64,000 bases of DNA. Source: Rhodanobacter_A agri. GTDB lineage: Bacteria > Pseudomonadota > Gammaproteobacteria > Xanthomonadales > Rhodanobacteraceae. The position numbers were made by a program, and so were the translations under genes. The notes below the pieces were generated by a model. It had not been told where the DNA came from, ran no database searches, and saw only the letters and a program-made list of their open reading frames with translations. Location of the stretch: contig NZ_JADIKL010000008.1 of NCBI RefSeq assembly GCF_044904705.1, positions 124,001 through 188,000 on the forward strand, written 5' to 3'. Positions 17,436-25,732 of the stretch are shown piece after piece (the first letter of the stretch is position 1; every line of letters begins with the position of its first letter).

Positions 17436-18458
17436 TTAGTCCGCCGTGGCGGCGCTGCTGGCGGGCGCAGGTGGTGCTGGTGCGAAGGGCACCGCTGGGC
17501 CCGCCGTGATGCCCTTGCGCCATGCATCGAGCTGTGCCTCGATGCCCTTGCCGACGTAGCTCTGCGGCTCTGAGGGCGTGAGCTTGTCGCGCTGCTCCCA
17601 CTGTGCGATCTCGGTTTTGGCGTGGGCGAAGGCGTCGACGAAGTGGTCGGTGTGGTTCAGCGCGTCGACCAGCCAGGCGTGGCCGAAATAGGTGAGCTCC
17701 GATTCGCTGCCGCAGCCGAAGGAGCTGCGGTCGCTGCGTGCGGCGGTGAGCACCAGGGTGCCATCGCCGGCCAGCGGCGGGATGAAGCCGCCGGAGTAGC
17801 AGGCGTTGACCACCACCACCTTCCACTTGAACGGGTGCTCCTTGAGGATGTCGGCCAGGTCCTGCGCGCCGATCTGGTCCAGCGGCAGCGGGTCCATGTC
17901 CACCAGCAGCTCGTGGTCTTCGCTGCCGTGGGTAGCCATGTAGAGCATCAGGATGTCGTCGGGTTGCATCACCTTGGCAAGGCCGTCCAGCGCGCCCTCC
18001 AGGTTGCTCCAGCCGGCCAGTGGGCGGGTGGAGAGCGAGGCGGGGTTGTTCTCCAGCACCAGGGTGTGGGCGCTCGCGCCGAAGCGCTGGCGGAACAGCT
18101 TGGACGCGTATTCCGCCTCGTTGCGGAACACGTCCTGGCTGCCATCGCCGGCGAAGGCGACCAGGTAGAGGTTGGGTTTGCCGGGCACGCGCGGACCGAG
18201 ATTCGCCAGTGCGTCGTGCAGCATCTGCGGCTGGGCGTAGAGCACCTGTTCTGGCGTGGGGCCCTGATCCGGCCAGTTGGTGCCTTCATCGTCGTCGCCA
18301 CTCTCGCTGTCTCCGACGGAGCTGGCCGTTGCGGCGCCGATCGACGTCGCCGTGGCGGAAACGGCTGAGTTGGCGGGTGCGGGTGCGGAGCCCGGCAGCC
18401 ACAGCATCAGCAACACGCCGGCAGCGAAGGCGAGCAGGACGGTGAGTACGGTGCGCAT
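17436..18458 (-). CDS. Membrane-anchored C13 (legumain/caspase-fold) peptidase
   Basis: Cysteine peptidase of family C13, 340 residues. An N-terminal hydrophobic segment (residues 4-20) acts as signal anchor, followed by an Ala/Ser/Asp-rich linker to about residue 65. The catalytic dyad is visible: histidine in MLYMATHGSEDHELL and cysteine in VVVNACYSGGFIPPL, each after a hydrophobic strand as in caspase-like folds. LYLVAFAGDGSQDVFRNE opens the domain. The C-terminus is Ala/Pro-rich. Bacterial homologues are mostly uncharacterised; the substrate is unknown. It is upstream of nothing obvious and ends against hisIE; the mtn genes lie beyond its start. Confidence 0.85.
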   Translation of the reverse strand: MRTVLTVLLAFAAGVLLMLWLPGSAPAPANSAVSATATSIGAATASSVGDSESGDDDEGTNWPDQGPTPEQVLYAQPQMLHDALANLGPRVPGKPNLYLVAFAGDGSQDVFRNEAEYASKLFRQRFGASAHTLVLENNPASLSTRPLAGWSNLEGALDGLAKVMQPDDILMLYMATHGSEDHELLVDMDPLPLDQIGAQDLADILKEHPFKWKVVVVNACYSGGFIPPLAGDGTLVLTAARSDRSSFGCGSESELTYFGHAWLVDALNHTDHFVDAFAHAKTEIAQWEQRDKLTPSEPQSYVGKGIEAQLDAWRKGITAGPAVPFAPAPPAPASSAATAD

Positions 18459-18480
18459 GATGCGGAGACTCGGCTAGGGG

Positions 18481-19167
18481 TCAGGGCGTGACTGCGTCGA
18501 AATCGGTGTAGGCAGGGTGACGTGGCTGCGCCGGCAGCGCCTGCGGCGGGCGCAGCAGCCAGCCGGTGCGGTAGCCCGCGGCCTGCGCGGCGTCCAGTTC
18601 CTCGACGATGTCGGAGAGGAACAGGATGTGCGCAGGCTGCTCGCCGATCGCCGCGGCGATCTTTTCGTAGGAGGCCTGCTCGCGCTTGGGGCCGGTTTCG
18701 GTGTCGAAGTAACCGGCGAACAGCGGCGTCAGGTCGCCTGCCTCGCTGTAGCCGAAGAACAGCTGCTGCGCCGGGACCGAGCCGGAGGAGTACACGTACA
18801 GCCGCAGGCCCTCGGCACGCCAGGCGCGCAGCCGCGCCGGCACCTCGGGATAGACATGGGCGCGGTAGTCGCCGGCTTCGTAGCCCTCCTGCCAGATCAT
18901 GCCTTGCAGCGCTTTCAGCGCGGTGGACTTGCGATCCTCGGCTATCCAGCGCAGCAGCAGCTCGATCACTTCCTGCCGGCTGGCCTCGATGTAGCCCGCT
19001 TCCTTCGCGGCCTCGTGCAGCCAGTGCTGCAACTCGGGGCGGTCGGCGTGGGTTTCGACGAAGGCGGGCAGGCGCTTGCGCGCGTACGGAAACAGCACGT
19101 CCTTGACGAAGCTGATCGAGCTCGTGGTGCCTTCGATATCGGTGACGATGGCGCGGATTTCGGGCAT
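18481..19167 (-). CDS. mtnC: Enolase-phosphatase E1 (acireductone synthase)
   Basis: HAD-family enzyme of the methionine salvage pathway that enolises and dephosphorylates 2,3-diketo-5-methylthiopentyl-1-phosphate to acireductone. The 228 residues open with AIVTDIEGTTSSISFVKDVLFPYA, whose aspartate is the nucleophile and whose EGTT marks the family. Motif II is YVYSSGSV, the lysine is in GPKREQASY, and motif IV is ILFLSDIVEELDAA. It lies 91 bases after mtnD, with a C/G-rich hairpin between. Confidence 0.96.
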   Translation of the reverse strand: MPEIRAIVTDIEGTTSSISFVKDVLFPYARKRLPAFVETHADRPELQHWLHEAAKEAGYIEASRQEVIELLLRWIAEDRKSTALKALQGMIWQEGYEAGDYRAHVYPEVPARLRAWRAEGLRLYVYSSGSVPAQQLFFGYSEAGDLTPLFAGYFDTETGPKREQASYEKIAAAIGEQPAHILFLSDIVEELDAAQAAGYRTGWLLRPPQALPAQPRHPAYTDFDAVTP

Positions 19168-19219
19168 GGCTGCTGTGTGGCAATGGCGAGCGCACAGTTT
19201 ACCCGGCCTTGGCGTCCGT

Positions 19220-19257
19220 GCCCTCTCCCCGGGGCCCTCTTCCGGAGGGAAGGGGGG
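19220..19257. repeat. C/G-rich hairpin between mtnD and mtnC
   Basis: GCCCTCTCCCC at 19220 pairs imperfectly with the GGGAAGGGGGGC ending at 19257, around an inner CCCTC/GAGGG stem-loop. It begins right after the mtnD stop. CCCTCTCCC...GGGAGAGGG hairpins are frequent intergenic repeats in Xanthomonadaceae and Pseudomonas, and may attenuate mtnC expression. Confidence 0.5.
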
Positions 19258-19258
19258 C

Positions 19259-19819
19259 TTAACTCGCGGTGGCGAGGGGCTCCATGCGCGGGAATCCCAG
19301 CGCGATGTCGCTGCCGGTGAAATTCGCCACCCAGCCGTCCTTGTTGGTGAACAGGCGGATCGCCACGAAATAGGGCGCCTCGCTCATGTCGAACCAGTGG
19401 CGGGTGCCGTCGGGCACGCCGATCAGGTCGCCTTGTTCGCACAGCACGTCGTAGACCTTGCCCTGGATGTGCAAGGTGAACTGGCCGGCGCCGGCTACGA
19501 AGAAACGCACCTCGTCTTCACTGTGGGTGTGTTCGCTGAGGAACTTCTGGCGCAGCGCGGCGCGCTCGGGGTGGTCGGGCCTGAGGCTGATCACATCCAC
19601 CGACTGATAGCCTTCCTCGCGCATCAGGCGGTCGATGTCGCCGCGGTAGGCGGCGATCACCTCGTCCTGGCTGGCGCCGGGGGCGATCGGCTGGTTCGCG
19701 GCCCACTGTTCGAAGCGCACGCCGACCTTGGCGAGCTCGCTGGTGATGGCCGCATGCTCGGCATGGACGGACAGCGGTGCCTCGGGGTGGCTTTCGTCGA
19801 AGATGCGCAGACGACTCAT
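19259..19819 (-). CDS. mtnD: Acireductone dioxygenase
   Basis: Metal-dependent cupin that oxidises acireductone to the keto acid precursor of methionine and formate (Fe form). The 186 residues carry the ligands in EHTHSEDEVRFFV (two His and Glu) and the fourth histidine in GTRHWFDMSE. The start at 19819 (MSRLRIFDES) overlaps the mtnB stop by 4 bases, so the two are translationally coupled. Whether it uses iron or nickel cannot be told from sequence. Confidence 0.96.
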   Translation of the reverse strand: MSRLRIFDESHPEAPLSVHAEHAAITSELAKVGVRFEQWAANQPIAPGASQDEVIAAYRGDIDRLMREEGYQSVDVISLRPDHPERAALRQKFLSEHTHSEDEVRFFVAGAGQFTLHIQGKVYDVLCEQGDLIGVPDGTRHWFDMSEAPYFVAIRLFTNKDGWVANFTGSDIALGFPRMEPLATAS

Positions 19820-20460
19820 GAATAGGCCCTCAGATCCAGTTCGCAGCCCAGCAGGAATTCCAGCGCCTCCAGGTGGCGGCGCGCCTCGGCCATGTCGCGG
19901 CCCCAGGTATAGATGCCGTGGCCATTGATCAGGTAGGCCGCGAGCGGCTTGCCGGCATCCAGCCACGCGTCCACGCGTTCTACCAGCTCGGGCATATGCT
20001 GGGTGTTGGGGAATACCGGGATTTCCAGCACGCTTTCATGGGTGGTGTGGCCGGTGATGGCTTTCTGCAGCTCCCAACCCTCCAGGCGCACCGCACCGTC
20101 CTGCGCGAACAGCCGCGAGGCTACGCTCTGCGTACGCGAGTGGGTGTGCAGCACGACCTGCGCTTCGGGCCAGCGGCGGTAGACCTGGGTGTGCAGCGCG
20201 GTTTCCGCGCTGGGGCGGGCATCGGTGCCCACGGCGAGGCCTTGCATGTCCACCAGCATGATGTCATCGCGGCCCAGCTTGCCCTTGTCGCGGCCGGAGA
20301 TGGTGATCGCGGCGTGATCGGCGTCCACGCGCATCGAAAAGTTGCTGCTGGTGGCGGGTGTCCAGCCGGCGAGCGCCAACTCGCGCGCAGCGTCGGCGAT
20401 GGCGTCGGCGCGCGCAGCAAAGAGAGTGGCGGGAATCGTGTCCGGGAGTTTCTGGTGCAT
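19816..20460 (-). CDS. mtnB: Methylthioribulose-1-phosphate dehydratase
   Basis: Class II aldolase-fold zinc enzyme that dehydrates methylthioribulose-1-phosphate. The 214 residues include TPATSSNFSMR near the N-terminus, the zinc histidines in VVLHTHSRTQSV, and a third histidine in LINGHGIYTWG. The start at 20460 (MHQKLPDTIPATL) is preferred to the more upstream ATG because it lies just downstream of the promoter-like elements. It heads the operon mtnB-mtnD-mtnC; mtnA and the nucleosidase are not in this window. Confidence 0.94.
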   Translation of the reverse strand: MHQKLPDTIPATLFAARADAIADAARELALAGWTPATSSNFSMRVDADHAAITISGRDKGKLGRDDIMLVDMQGLAVGTDARPSAETALHTQVYRRWPEAQVVLHTHSRTQSVASRLFAQDGAVRLEGWELQKAITGHTTHESVLEIPVFPNTQHMPELVERVDAWLDAGKPLAAYLINGHGIYTWGRDMAEARRHLEALEFLLGCELDLRAYS

Positions 20461-20466
20461 GGCAAA

Positions 20467-20493
20467 TGGACGTCCAAATGGATGCCGACTATA
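20467..20493 (-). promoter_or_regulatory. mtn promoter with GGACGTCC palindrome
   Basis: On the minus strand TATAGT (about 20488-20493) is a plausible -10 element. Between it and the mtnB start lies the perfect palindrome TGGACGTCCA (20467-20476), which resembles a MetJ half-box core (AGACGTCT) at 6 of 8 positions. A second, tandem box is weak. This suggests methionine- or SAM-linked control, but the regulator is not identified here. Confidence 0.35.
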
Positions 20494-20641
20494 ACATGCG
20501 CGGCGGGCGCGCCCCGCAGTAATGCGATCCATTCTCGCAAGTCAGGGGGCGTCGCGCACAAACGCGCTAAGATCGCCGCATCGAGCTTCATTCATCCCGC
20601 CGCTTGCTGCGCCGGATTCTTCAAAGACGGAGGTTTTGCCC

Positions 20642-20974
20642 ATGTCGAACGAAAAAGATCTCGAATCGCGTCGCCGCTTCCTTAAGGTGGCTGCCGGCAC
20701 TACGGCGGCTGCCGTGGTGATGGGCGGGCTGCCGCGTTTCGCGCGCGCCGCCGATCTGCCGCACGTGACCGATGCGGATCCGACCGCCAAAGCGCTGGGT
20801 TACGTGGAGGACGCCAGCAAGACCACCAATCCGAAGCACAAGGCTGGCGACGACTGCGCGAACTGCCAGTTCTATTCCGGCGGCCCGAGTGGCTACGGTC
20901 CCTGCGCGCTGTTCCCTGGCAAGTCCGTCAACGCGAAGGGTTGGTGCGTATCGCATTCGCCGAAGGCGGGTTGA
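20642..20974 (+). CDS. High-potential iron-sulfur protein (HiPIP), Tat-exported
   Basis: Small periplasmic [4Fe-4S] electron carrier of 110 residues. The twin-arginine signal ESRRRFLKVAAGTTAAAVV (residues 8-26) is followed by an Ala-rich cleavage region ending ARAAD. The four cluster cysteines fall in DDCANCQFY, YGPCALFPG and GWCVSHSP, the HiPIP spacing. HiPIPs feed electrons from bc1-type complexes to reaction centres or oxidases; here a terminal oxidase is the likely acceptor, but none is adjacent. The gene is monocistronic, divergent from mtnB and closed by a terminator. Confidence 0.95.
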   Translation: MSNEKDLESRRRFLKVAAGTTAAAVVMGGLPRFARAADLPHVTDADPTAKALGYVEDASKTTNPKHKAGDDCANCQFYSGGPSGYGPCALFPGKSVNAKGWCVSHSPKAG

Positions 20975-21009
20975 TCGCGCGCACCGCGATTCCTGTTCAA
21001 CGCAACGAA

Positions 21010-21035
21010 GGCCGGCACGTGTTGCCGGCCTTTTT
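21010..21035 (+). terminator. Rho-independent terminator after the HiPIP gene
   Basis: GGCCGGCA (21010-21017) pairs perfectly with TGCCGGCC (21023-21030) around a 5-base loop, then five T's. An AA before the stem extends pairing into the T run. Confidence 0.92.
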
Positions 21036-21416
21036 GCGTATGGCGTCACGCAGACACGCGTCGACGTCACGCCAAGGGCGCGAGCGGTATCGAAAGGGGA
21101 GGGTGTCGCGGGAGAAAAATGCTGCCCGGCGCGTCAGGCTGAGGAGCTACCCACCTGACGCACCGGGCCGCGATCCGGGGCCCACTGCCAAGTGATCAAC
21201 CCTCGGACTTGGGATGATACCCCTGGCCGGGCCAAATGGGCGGTCGAGAGTCGAGATTCTTTCGGAAATATTCCGTTAAGTCATTCAAAAACAACAACTT
21301 ATTTTGAATGCGCGGGCCGAGTCCGGGGAAAACCGGACTGCCGGCCCGAATGCTCACGATGAGTGGCATATACCGAAATTGAGCCGTCTTCGACGAAATT
21401 CGGCGATATTCCCCGG
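21036..21416. other. Convergent intergenic region, partly AT-rich, with inverted repeats
   Basis: No convincing gene is seen between the HiPIP terminator and the 3' end of the permease on the other strand. The second half is clearly less GC-rich than its surroundings. It holds a perfect 8-bp inverted repeat ATTCAAAA/TTTTGAAT (21283-21290 and 21302-21309) and a small CGGAA-ATA-TTCCG hairpin near 21262. The long repeat could terminate the permease transcript, or may be a remnant of acquired DNA. Confidence 0.5.
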
Positions 21417-22871
21417 TCAGGCTTGTTGCGCGCCCGCCTTCGAACGGCGCAGATGGCTGTGCCGATAGCCGTAGCCGAAGTAGATCGCCAGGCCGATCAC
21501 GGTCCAGATGCCCATCATCAGCCACTGATACCAGTTCTCCCAATACAGCAGGCCGAGGCAGCACACGACGCCCAATGTGCAGATCACTGGCGCCCACGGC
21601 ACGCGGAAGGTGCGCGGCAGCTCGGGGTGGGTGTAGCGCAGGATCAGTACTCCAGCGCAGACCGCGACGAAAGCGATCAGCGTGCCCATCGAGACGAGGT
21701 CGCCGAGGATGTCCAGCGGGAACACCGCCGCCAGCGCGGCGATGCCGAGGCCGGTGATCACGGTGTTGATGTGCGGGGTCTTGTAGCGCGGGTGGATTTT
21801 CGCGAACACCGGCGGCAGCAGGCCGTCGTTGCCCATGATCATGAAGATGCGCGGCTGCGCGATGATCATCACCAGCACCACCGAGGACAGGCCGATCAGC
21901 GCGCCGACCTCCACCACCCAGCGCAGCGCGCTAAGTTCGGGGTGCGCCTTGATCGCGGTGACCACCGGTTCCGAAGTACCCAGCTGGTCGAACGGCAACA
22001 GGCCGGTGATCACCGCAGCCATGCCGATATACAGCACGGTGCAGATCGCCAGCGAGACGAGGGTGCTGATCGGCAGGTCGCGCTGCGGGTTCTTCGCTTC
22101 CTGCGCGGCGGTGGAGGTGGCCTCGAAGCCGATATAGGCGAAGAACACCAGGGTGGACGCGCGCATGATGCCGGCCCAGCCGTATTTCTCTGGCCCTTGC
22201 GACGGCGGAATGAAGGGTTCCCAGTAGTGCGGGTTCACGTATTGCCAGCCGGCCACGATCACGACCACGATCAGGCCGACCTTGAGGATCACCATCGCCA
22301 GGTTGGCGCCGCTGGATTCGCGGATGCCGACATAGCAAAGCCAGGTCAGCACGAGCGTGATCGCCACTGCGGGCAGGTTGAACAAGGCACCGGTGGCGAC
22401 CAGGTGGCCGCCTTGGTAGGCCAGCGGCGCATTGGTCAGCACCGCGGGCAGATGCAGGCCCATGTGGTCGAGCAGGCTGGTGAAGTAGCCGGTCCAGCTC
22501 ACCGCCACCGCCGAGGCGGACACGCCGTATTCCAGCACCATGTTCCAGCCGATGAACCAGGCCACCAGTTCGCCCAGTGTGGCGTAGGCGTAGGAGTAGG
22601 AACTGCCCGACATCGGGATCAGGGTGGCGAATTCTGCGTAGCACAGCGCGGTGAAGCTGCAGCAGATAGCCGCGATGATGAACGACAGGACGATGGCCGG
22701 TCCCGCATGCTCGGCTGCCGCCTGGCCGGTGATCACGAAGATGCCGCCGCCGATCACCGCACCGATGCCCAGCGCGGTCAGGCCCCAGGGTCCGAGCGTG
22801 CGCTGCAGGGTGAGGCCATGGGCAGCATCGGTACCGAATTCGGTCTTGCGGGCGAGCAGTTGCTTGAGCAT
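21417..22871 (-). CDS. APC-superfamily amino acid permease (CAT-like) 1
   Basis: Cytoplasmic-membrane amino acid:proton symporter of the APC superfamily, 484 residues with about 12 helices. The family opening TLGPWGLTALGIGAVIGGGIFVITG lies in helix 1 (substrate-contacting glycines), with AEFATLIPMSGSSYSYAYATLGE in helices 2-3 and FFAYIGFEATSTAAQEAKNPQRDLP in helices 6-7. These match the cationic-amino-acid (YfnA-like) branch. The start at 22871 (MLKQLLARKTEFG) is chosen by homology. It lies 74 bases downstream of a paralogue of the same type, with which it may be co-transcribed. Substrate is not determinable. Confidence 0.92.
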   Translation of the reverse strand: MLKQLLARKTEFGTDAAHGLTLQRTLGPWGLTALGIGAVIGGGIFVITGQAAAEHAGPAIVLSFIIAAICCSFTALCYAEFATLIPMSGSSYSYAYATLGELVAWFIGWNMVLEYGVSASAVAVSWTGYFTSLLDHMGLHLPAVLTNAPLAYQGGHLVATGALFNLPAVAITLVLTWLCYVGIRESSGANLAMVILKVGLIVVVIVAGWQYVNPHYWEPFIPPSQGPEKYGWAGIMRASTLVFFAYIGFEATSTAAQEAKNPQRDLPISTLVSLAICTVLYIGMAAVITGLLPFDQLGTSEPVVTAIKAHPELSALRWVVEVGALIGLSSVVLVMIIAQPRIFMIMGNDGLLPPVFAKIHPRYKTPHINTVITGLGIAALAAVFPLDILGDLVSMGTLIAFVAVCAGVLILRYTHPELPRTFRVPWAPVICTLGVVCCLGLLYWENWYQWLMMGIWTVIGLAIYFGYGYRHSHLRRSKAGAQQA

Positions 22872-22945
22872 GGGGCTTCCGGACGTGAAACCGGCACGAC
22901 GTGGTCGTGCCGGTGGCGTAACAGTCGGTTTGCGTGAGTGCGGGA

Positions 22946-24430
22946 TCAGCCCGGCTCGACGCCGCGGGCCAGGTGGCTCTTGCGGTAGCCGTAGAGGTAG
23001 TACACAACCAGGCCGATCGCACCCCACACGAAGAAGGTGATCTTGGCTTCCTTCGACAGGTTGAGGAACAGCAGCAGGCAGCCGATCACCGCCAGCGGGC
23101 ACACCAGCCACGGCATCGGGGTGCGGAACGGACGTGCACGGTCGGGCTGGGTCTTGCGCAGGATCAGCACGCCCACGGCCACCATGATGAAGGCGAACAG
23201 CGTGCCCGAGTTGGTGATGTCGGCGAGGATGCCCACCGGGAACAGCGCACCGAACAGCGACACGAAGGTGCCGGTGATGAGCGTGATCACGTGAGGCGTG
23301 TGAAAGCGCGGGTGAATCTTCGCCAGTGAGTGTGGCAGCAGGCCGTCGCGCGACATGGTGAAGAAGATGCGCGTCTGGCCGTAGGTCATCGTCAGGATCA
23401 CCGACGGCAGCGCGATGCCGGCGGCAAAGGCGATGCAGGAGGCGACGGTGTTGTGGTTGAGCAGGCGCACCACGTGGGCCAGCGCCTCCTTGCTGCACAC
23501 CAGCGCCTGCGAACCGTCGCAGGCCGCGGCGAATGCCGGGGTGCCCGGCTCGAGCGCCAGGCCGTTCGGCCCCAGCATGGGCTGCGCGCCCACCGAGCCC
23601 ACGGCGCCGTAGCTCACCAGCAGGTAGTAGATGGTGCACACGCTCAGCGAGCCGATCAGGGCGATCGGGATGTTGCGGTTCGGGTTCTTGGTTTCTTCAG
23701 CCGCGGTGGAGATGGCATCGAAGCCGATGTAGGCGAACACGATCGAAGCCGCCGCGCCCAGTACGCCGATGCCACCCATCGGGCTGCCCCAACCGTTCGG
23801 CACGAAGGGCGTGAAGTTCTGGTCCTTCACCGCCGGCAGGGCGACGAAGATGAAGGCGGTGAGCGCGGCGATCTTGATCAGCACCAGCACCGTGTTGACC
23901 TTGGCCGACTTCGAGGTGCCGATCACCAGCAGACCGGTGATCGCAAGGCCGATCAGGCAGGCCAGCAGGTTGAAGGTGCCGCCGTCCATCGGGCCCACCT
24001 GCAGGAAGTGCGGCAAACCGAATCCGGCATGCGCAAGCAGGCCATTGACGTAACCGGCCCAGCCCACGCACACCGTGCTGGCGGCGATGGTGTATTCCAG
24101 CACCAGCGCCCAGCCCACGATCCAAGCAACGCCTTCGCCGAGCACGCCGTAGGTGTAGGTGTAAGCCGAGCCGGCCACCGGCACCATCGCGGCGAGTTCC
24201 GCGTAGGCCAGCGCGGCGAACGCGCAGACCACCGCGGCGATCACGAACGCAATCATCATGCCGGGGCCGGCCTTCTGGCCCGCCTCGGCGGTGAGCACGA
24301 AGATGCCGGTGCCGATGATCGCGCCGATGCCGAGCATGGTGAGCTGGAAGGCGCCGAGCTGGCGGGTGAGGCTTTTCTTCTCGGCCGTGGCGATGATCTG
24401 GTCGATCGGCTTGATGCGCTTGAACAGCAT
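22946..24430 (-). CDS. APC-superfamily amino acid permease (CAT-like) 2
   Basis: Paralogue of the next permease gene, 494 residues. It shows the same landmarks: LGAFQLTMLGIGAIIGTGIFVLT, AELAAMVPVAGSAYTYTYGVLGE and FAYIGFDAISTAAEETKNPNRNIP. A distinctive external loop at about residues 300-340 contains two cysteines (AACDGSQALVCSKE), possibly a disulphide. The start at 24430 has a GGGGAG ribosome site 7 bases upstream. Tandem duplication probably gave rise to the pair, now diverged in substrate. Confidence 0.92.
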   Translation of the reverse strand: MLFKRIKPIDQIIATAEKKSLTRQLGAFQLTMLGIGAIIGTGIFVLTAEAGQKAGPGMMIAFVIAAVVCAFAALAYAELAAMVPVAGSAYTYTYGVLGEGVAWIVGWALVLEYTIAASTVCVGWAGYVNGLLAHAGFGLPHFLQVGPMDGGTFNLLACLIGLAITGLLVIGTSKSAKVNTVLVLIKIAALTAFIFVALPAVKDQNFTPFVPNGWGSPMGGIGVLGAAASIVFAYIGFDAISTAAEETKNPNRNIPIALIGSLSVCTIYYLLVSYGAVGSVGAQPMLGPNGLALEPGTPAFAAACDGSQALVCSKEALAHVVRLLNHNTVASCIAFAAGIALPSVILTMTYGQTRIFFTMSRDGLLPHSLAKIHPRFHTPHVITLITGTFVSLFGALFPVGILADITNSGTLFAFIMVAVGVLILRKTQPDRARPFRTPMPWLVCPLAVIGCLLLFLNLSKEAKITFFVWGAIGLVVYYLYGYRKSHLARGVEPG

Positions 24431-24591
24431 GCGGTGCTCCCCGGGAAACAGCGACGTCACGCTCGAACGGAAACGCGACGAAGTGGGACGCGACGAGCCG
24501 ACGGACAGCCAACCATAGCGGAGCGACTGGAGGGGTACAAGACGCGATGCAGCTAGAATAGCCGTCGCTTTCCGCCTCCCTGCCACAAGTC

Positions 24592-25143
24592 ATGCCGGTC
24601 TTTTTCCTGCGTTTCGCTGCTGCCCTGGACGACTATCTCGCACGCCATCCCGAAGAAGGCGGTGTCGTTGCGGACTTCGAGGAATTCCTCACGTCGGATG
24701 CGGCGGTGTTCGAGCGCAGCCGCCTCGCCGGCCACTTCACCGGATCGGCCTGGCTGGTGAGTGCGGATGGCGAGCGCGTATTGCTCACCCACCACCGCAA
24801 GCTCCAGCGCTGGCTGCAGCTGGGCGGGCATGCCGATGGCGACGCCAACCTGGCGCGGGTGGCCCTGCGCGAAGCGGAAGAAGAATCCGGCCTGGGCGAA
24901 CTGGTGGTCGAGCCGGAGATTTTCGATCTCGACGCCCACCGCATTCCGGCGCGCGGCAACGAACCGGAGCATTGGCACTACGACGTGCGCTACGTGGTGC
25001 GCGCCACCGGCAGCGAGGCGTTCGCAGTCAGCGAGGAATCGCTGGCACTGGCGTGGAAACCGGTGCGTGGGATAGTCGACAACCCGCAGGCCGATACATC
25101 GTTGCGGCGCATGGCCCGCAAGTGGCTGGTGCGTTACCCGTAG
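24592..25143 (+). CDS. NUDIX hydrolase
   Basis: Pyrophosphohydrolase of the NUDIX family, 183 residues. The Nudix box is LGGHADGDANLARVALREAEEESGL at about residues 78-102: the REAEEESGL half with the catalytic glutamates is intact, while the first glutamate of the consensus is alanine. That Glu is structural rather than catalytic. An N-terminal helix region and the DVRYVVRATGS strand fit nucleotide-derivative hydrolases; the substrate is unknown. A -10-like TAGAAT precedes it. Its 3' end overlaps the convergent dioxygenase gene by 10 bases. Confidence 0.88.
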   Translation: MPVFFLRFAAALDDYLARHPEEGGVVADFEEFLTSDAAVFERSRLAGHFTGSAWLVSADGERVLLTHHRKLQRWLQLGGHADGDANLARVALREAEEESGLGELVVEPEIFDLDAHRIPARGNEPEHWHYDVRYVVRATGSEAFAVSEESLALAWKPVRGIVDNPQADTSLRRMARKWLVRYP

Positions 25144-25655
25144 CGTTCCGGCGCCGGGTTGAGGTGGCCGCAGCTCGTGCAAGTGCGTGACTCGCGCGAA
25201 CGATAGAAACGCTCGAACACCGGCGGGAAGTCGCGCTCGATGCTGTCCAGGATGAAGTACTCCTCGTACAGCTTGTGGTTGCAGCGTTCGCAGAACCACA
25301 GCAGGCCGTCCTTCTCGTGCGGCAGGCGGCGGCGCTCGATCACCAGGCCGATCGAATCGGCCATGCGCTGCGGCGAGTGCGGCACGCGCGGGGGTAGGTA
25401 GAACATCTCGCCGGCGCGGATCGGCAGGTCGCGCGCCACGCCGTCGTCCTGCACCTTCAGCACCATCTCGCCCTCGATCTGGTAGAAGAACTCCGGGCCC
25501 TCGTCCCAATGGTAGTCGGTGCGCGCGTTCGGGCCACCCACGATCATCACGATGAAGTCGCCGTCGACAATGCATTTGTTGCCCACCGGCGGCTTCAGCA
25601 GGTGGCGGTGTTCGTCGATCCAGCGTTGCAGGTCGAAGGGGGGCGTGAGGGCCAT
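25134..25655 (-). CDS. nbaC: 3-hydroxyanthranilate 3,4-dioxygenase
   Basis: Fe(II) cupin that opens the ring of 3-hydroxyanthranilate to give the quinolinate precursor. The 173 residues hold the iron ligands in DYHWDEGPEFFYQIEGEM (His, Glu) and LPPRVPHSPQ (His). The bacterial rubredoxin-like C-terminal metal site is present as WFCERCNH and RTCTSCGH. No other kynurenine-pathway gene is nearby, so the pathway is presumably encoded elsewhere. The esterase gene downstream on the map is upstream in transcription, separated by a terminator. Confidence 0.93.
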   Translation of the reverse strand: MALTPPFDLQRWIDEHRHLLKPPVGNKCIVDGDFIVMIVGGPNARTDYHWDEGPEFFYQIEGEMVLKVQDDGVARDLPIRAGEMFYLPPRVPHSPQRMADSIGLVIERRRLPHEKDGLLWFCERCNHKLYEEYFILDSIERDFPPVFERFYRSRESRTCTSCGHLNPAPERYG

Positions 25656-25706
25656 GCGGGCGGTCCGTGGAAGACCTGCCTACCTTAGCGCCGACCTGCA
25701 GCCGCG

Positions 25707-25731
25707 AAAACCGCCGGTGTTGTGACGGCGG
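25707..25731 (-). terminator. Rho-independent terminator of the esterase gene
   Basis: On the minus strand CCGCCG pairs with CGGCGG (25726-25731 with 25711-25716) around a 9-base loop and runs into TTTT. It begins one base past the esterase stop codon. Confidence 0.75.
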
Positions 25732-25732
25732 C

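Noticed and set aside
24670..24900. Treating the NUDIX enzyme as inactive because the first Nudix-box glutamate is alanine
   Set aside because: The catalytic REAEEESGL half is intact and the first Glu is structural; GGHADGD-type boxes of this form occur in functional relatives as far as I recall.
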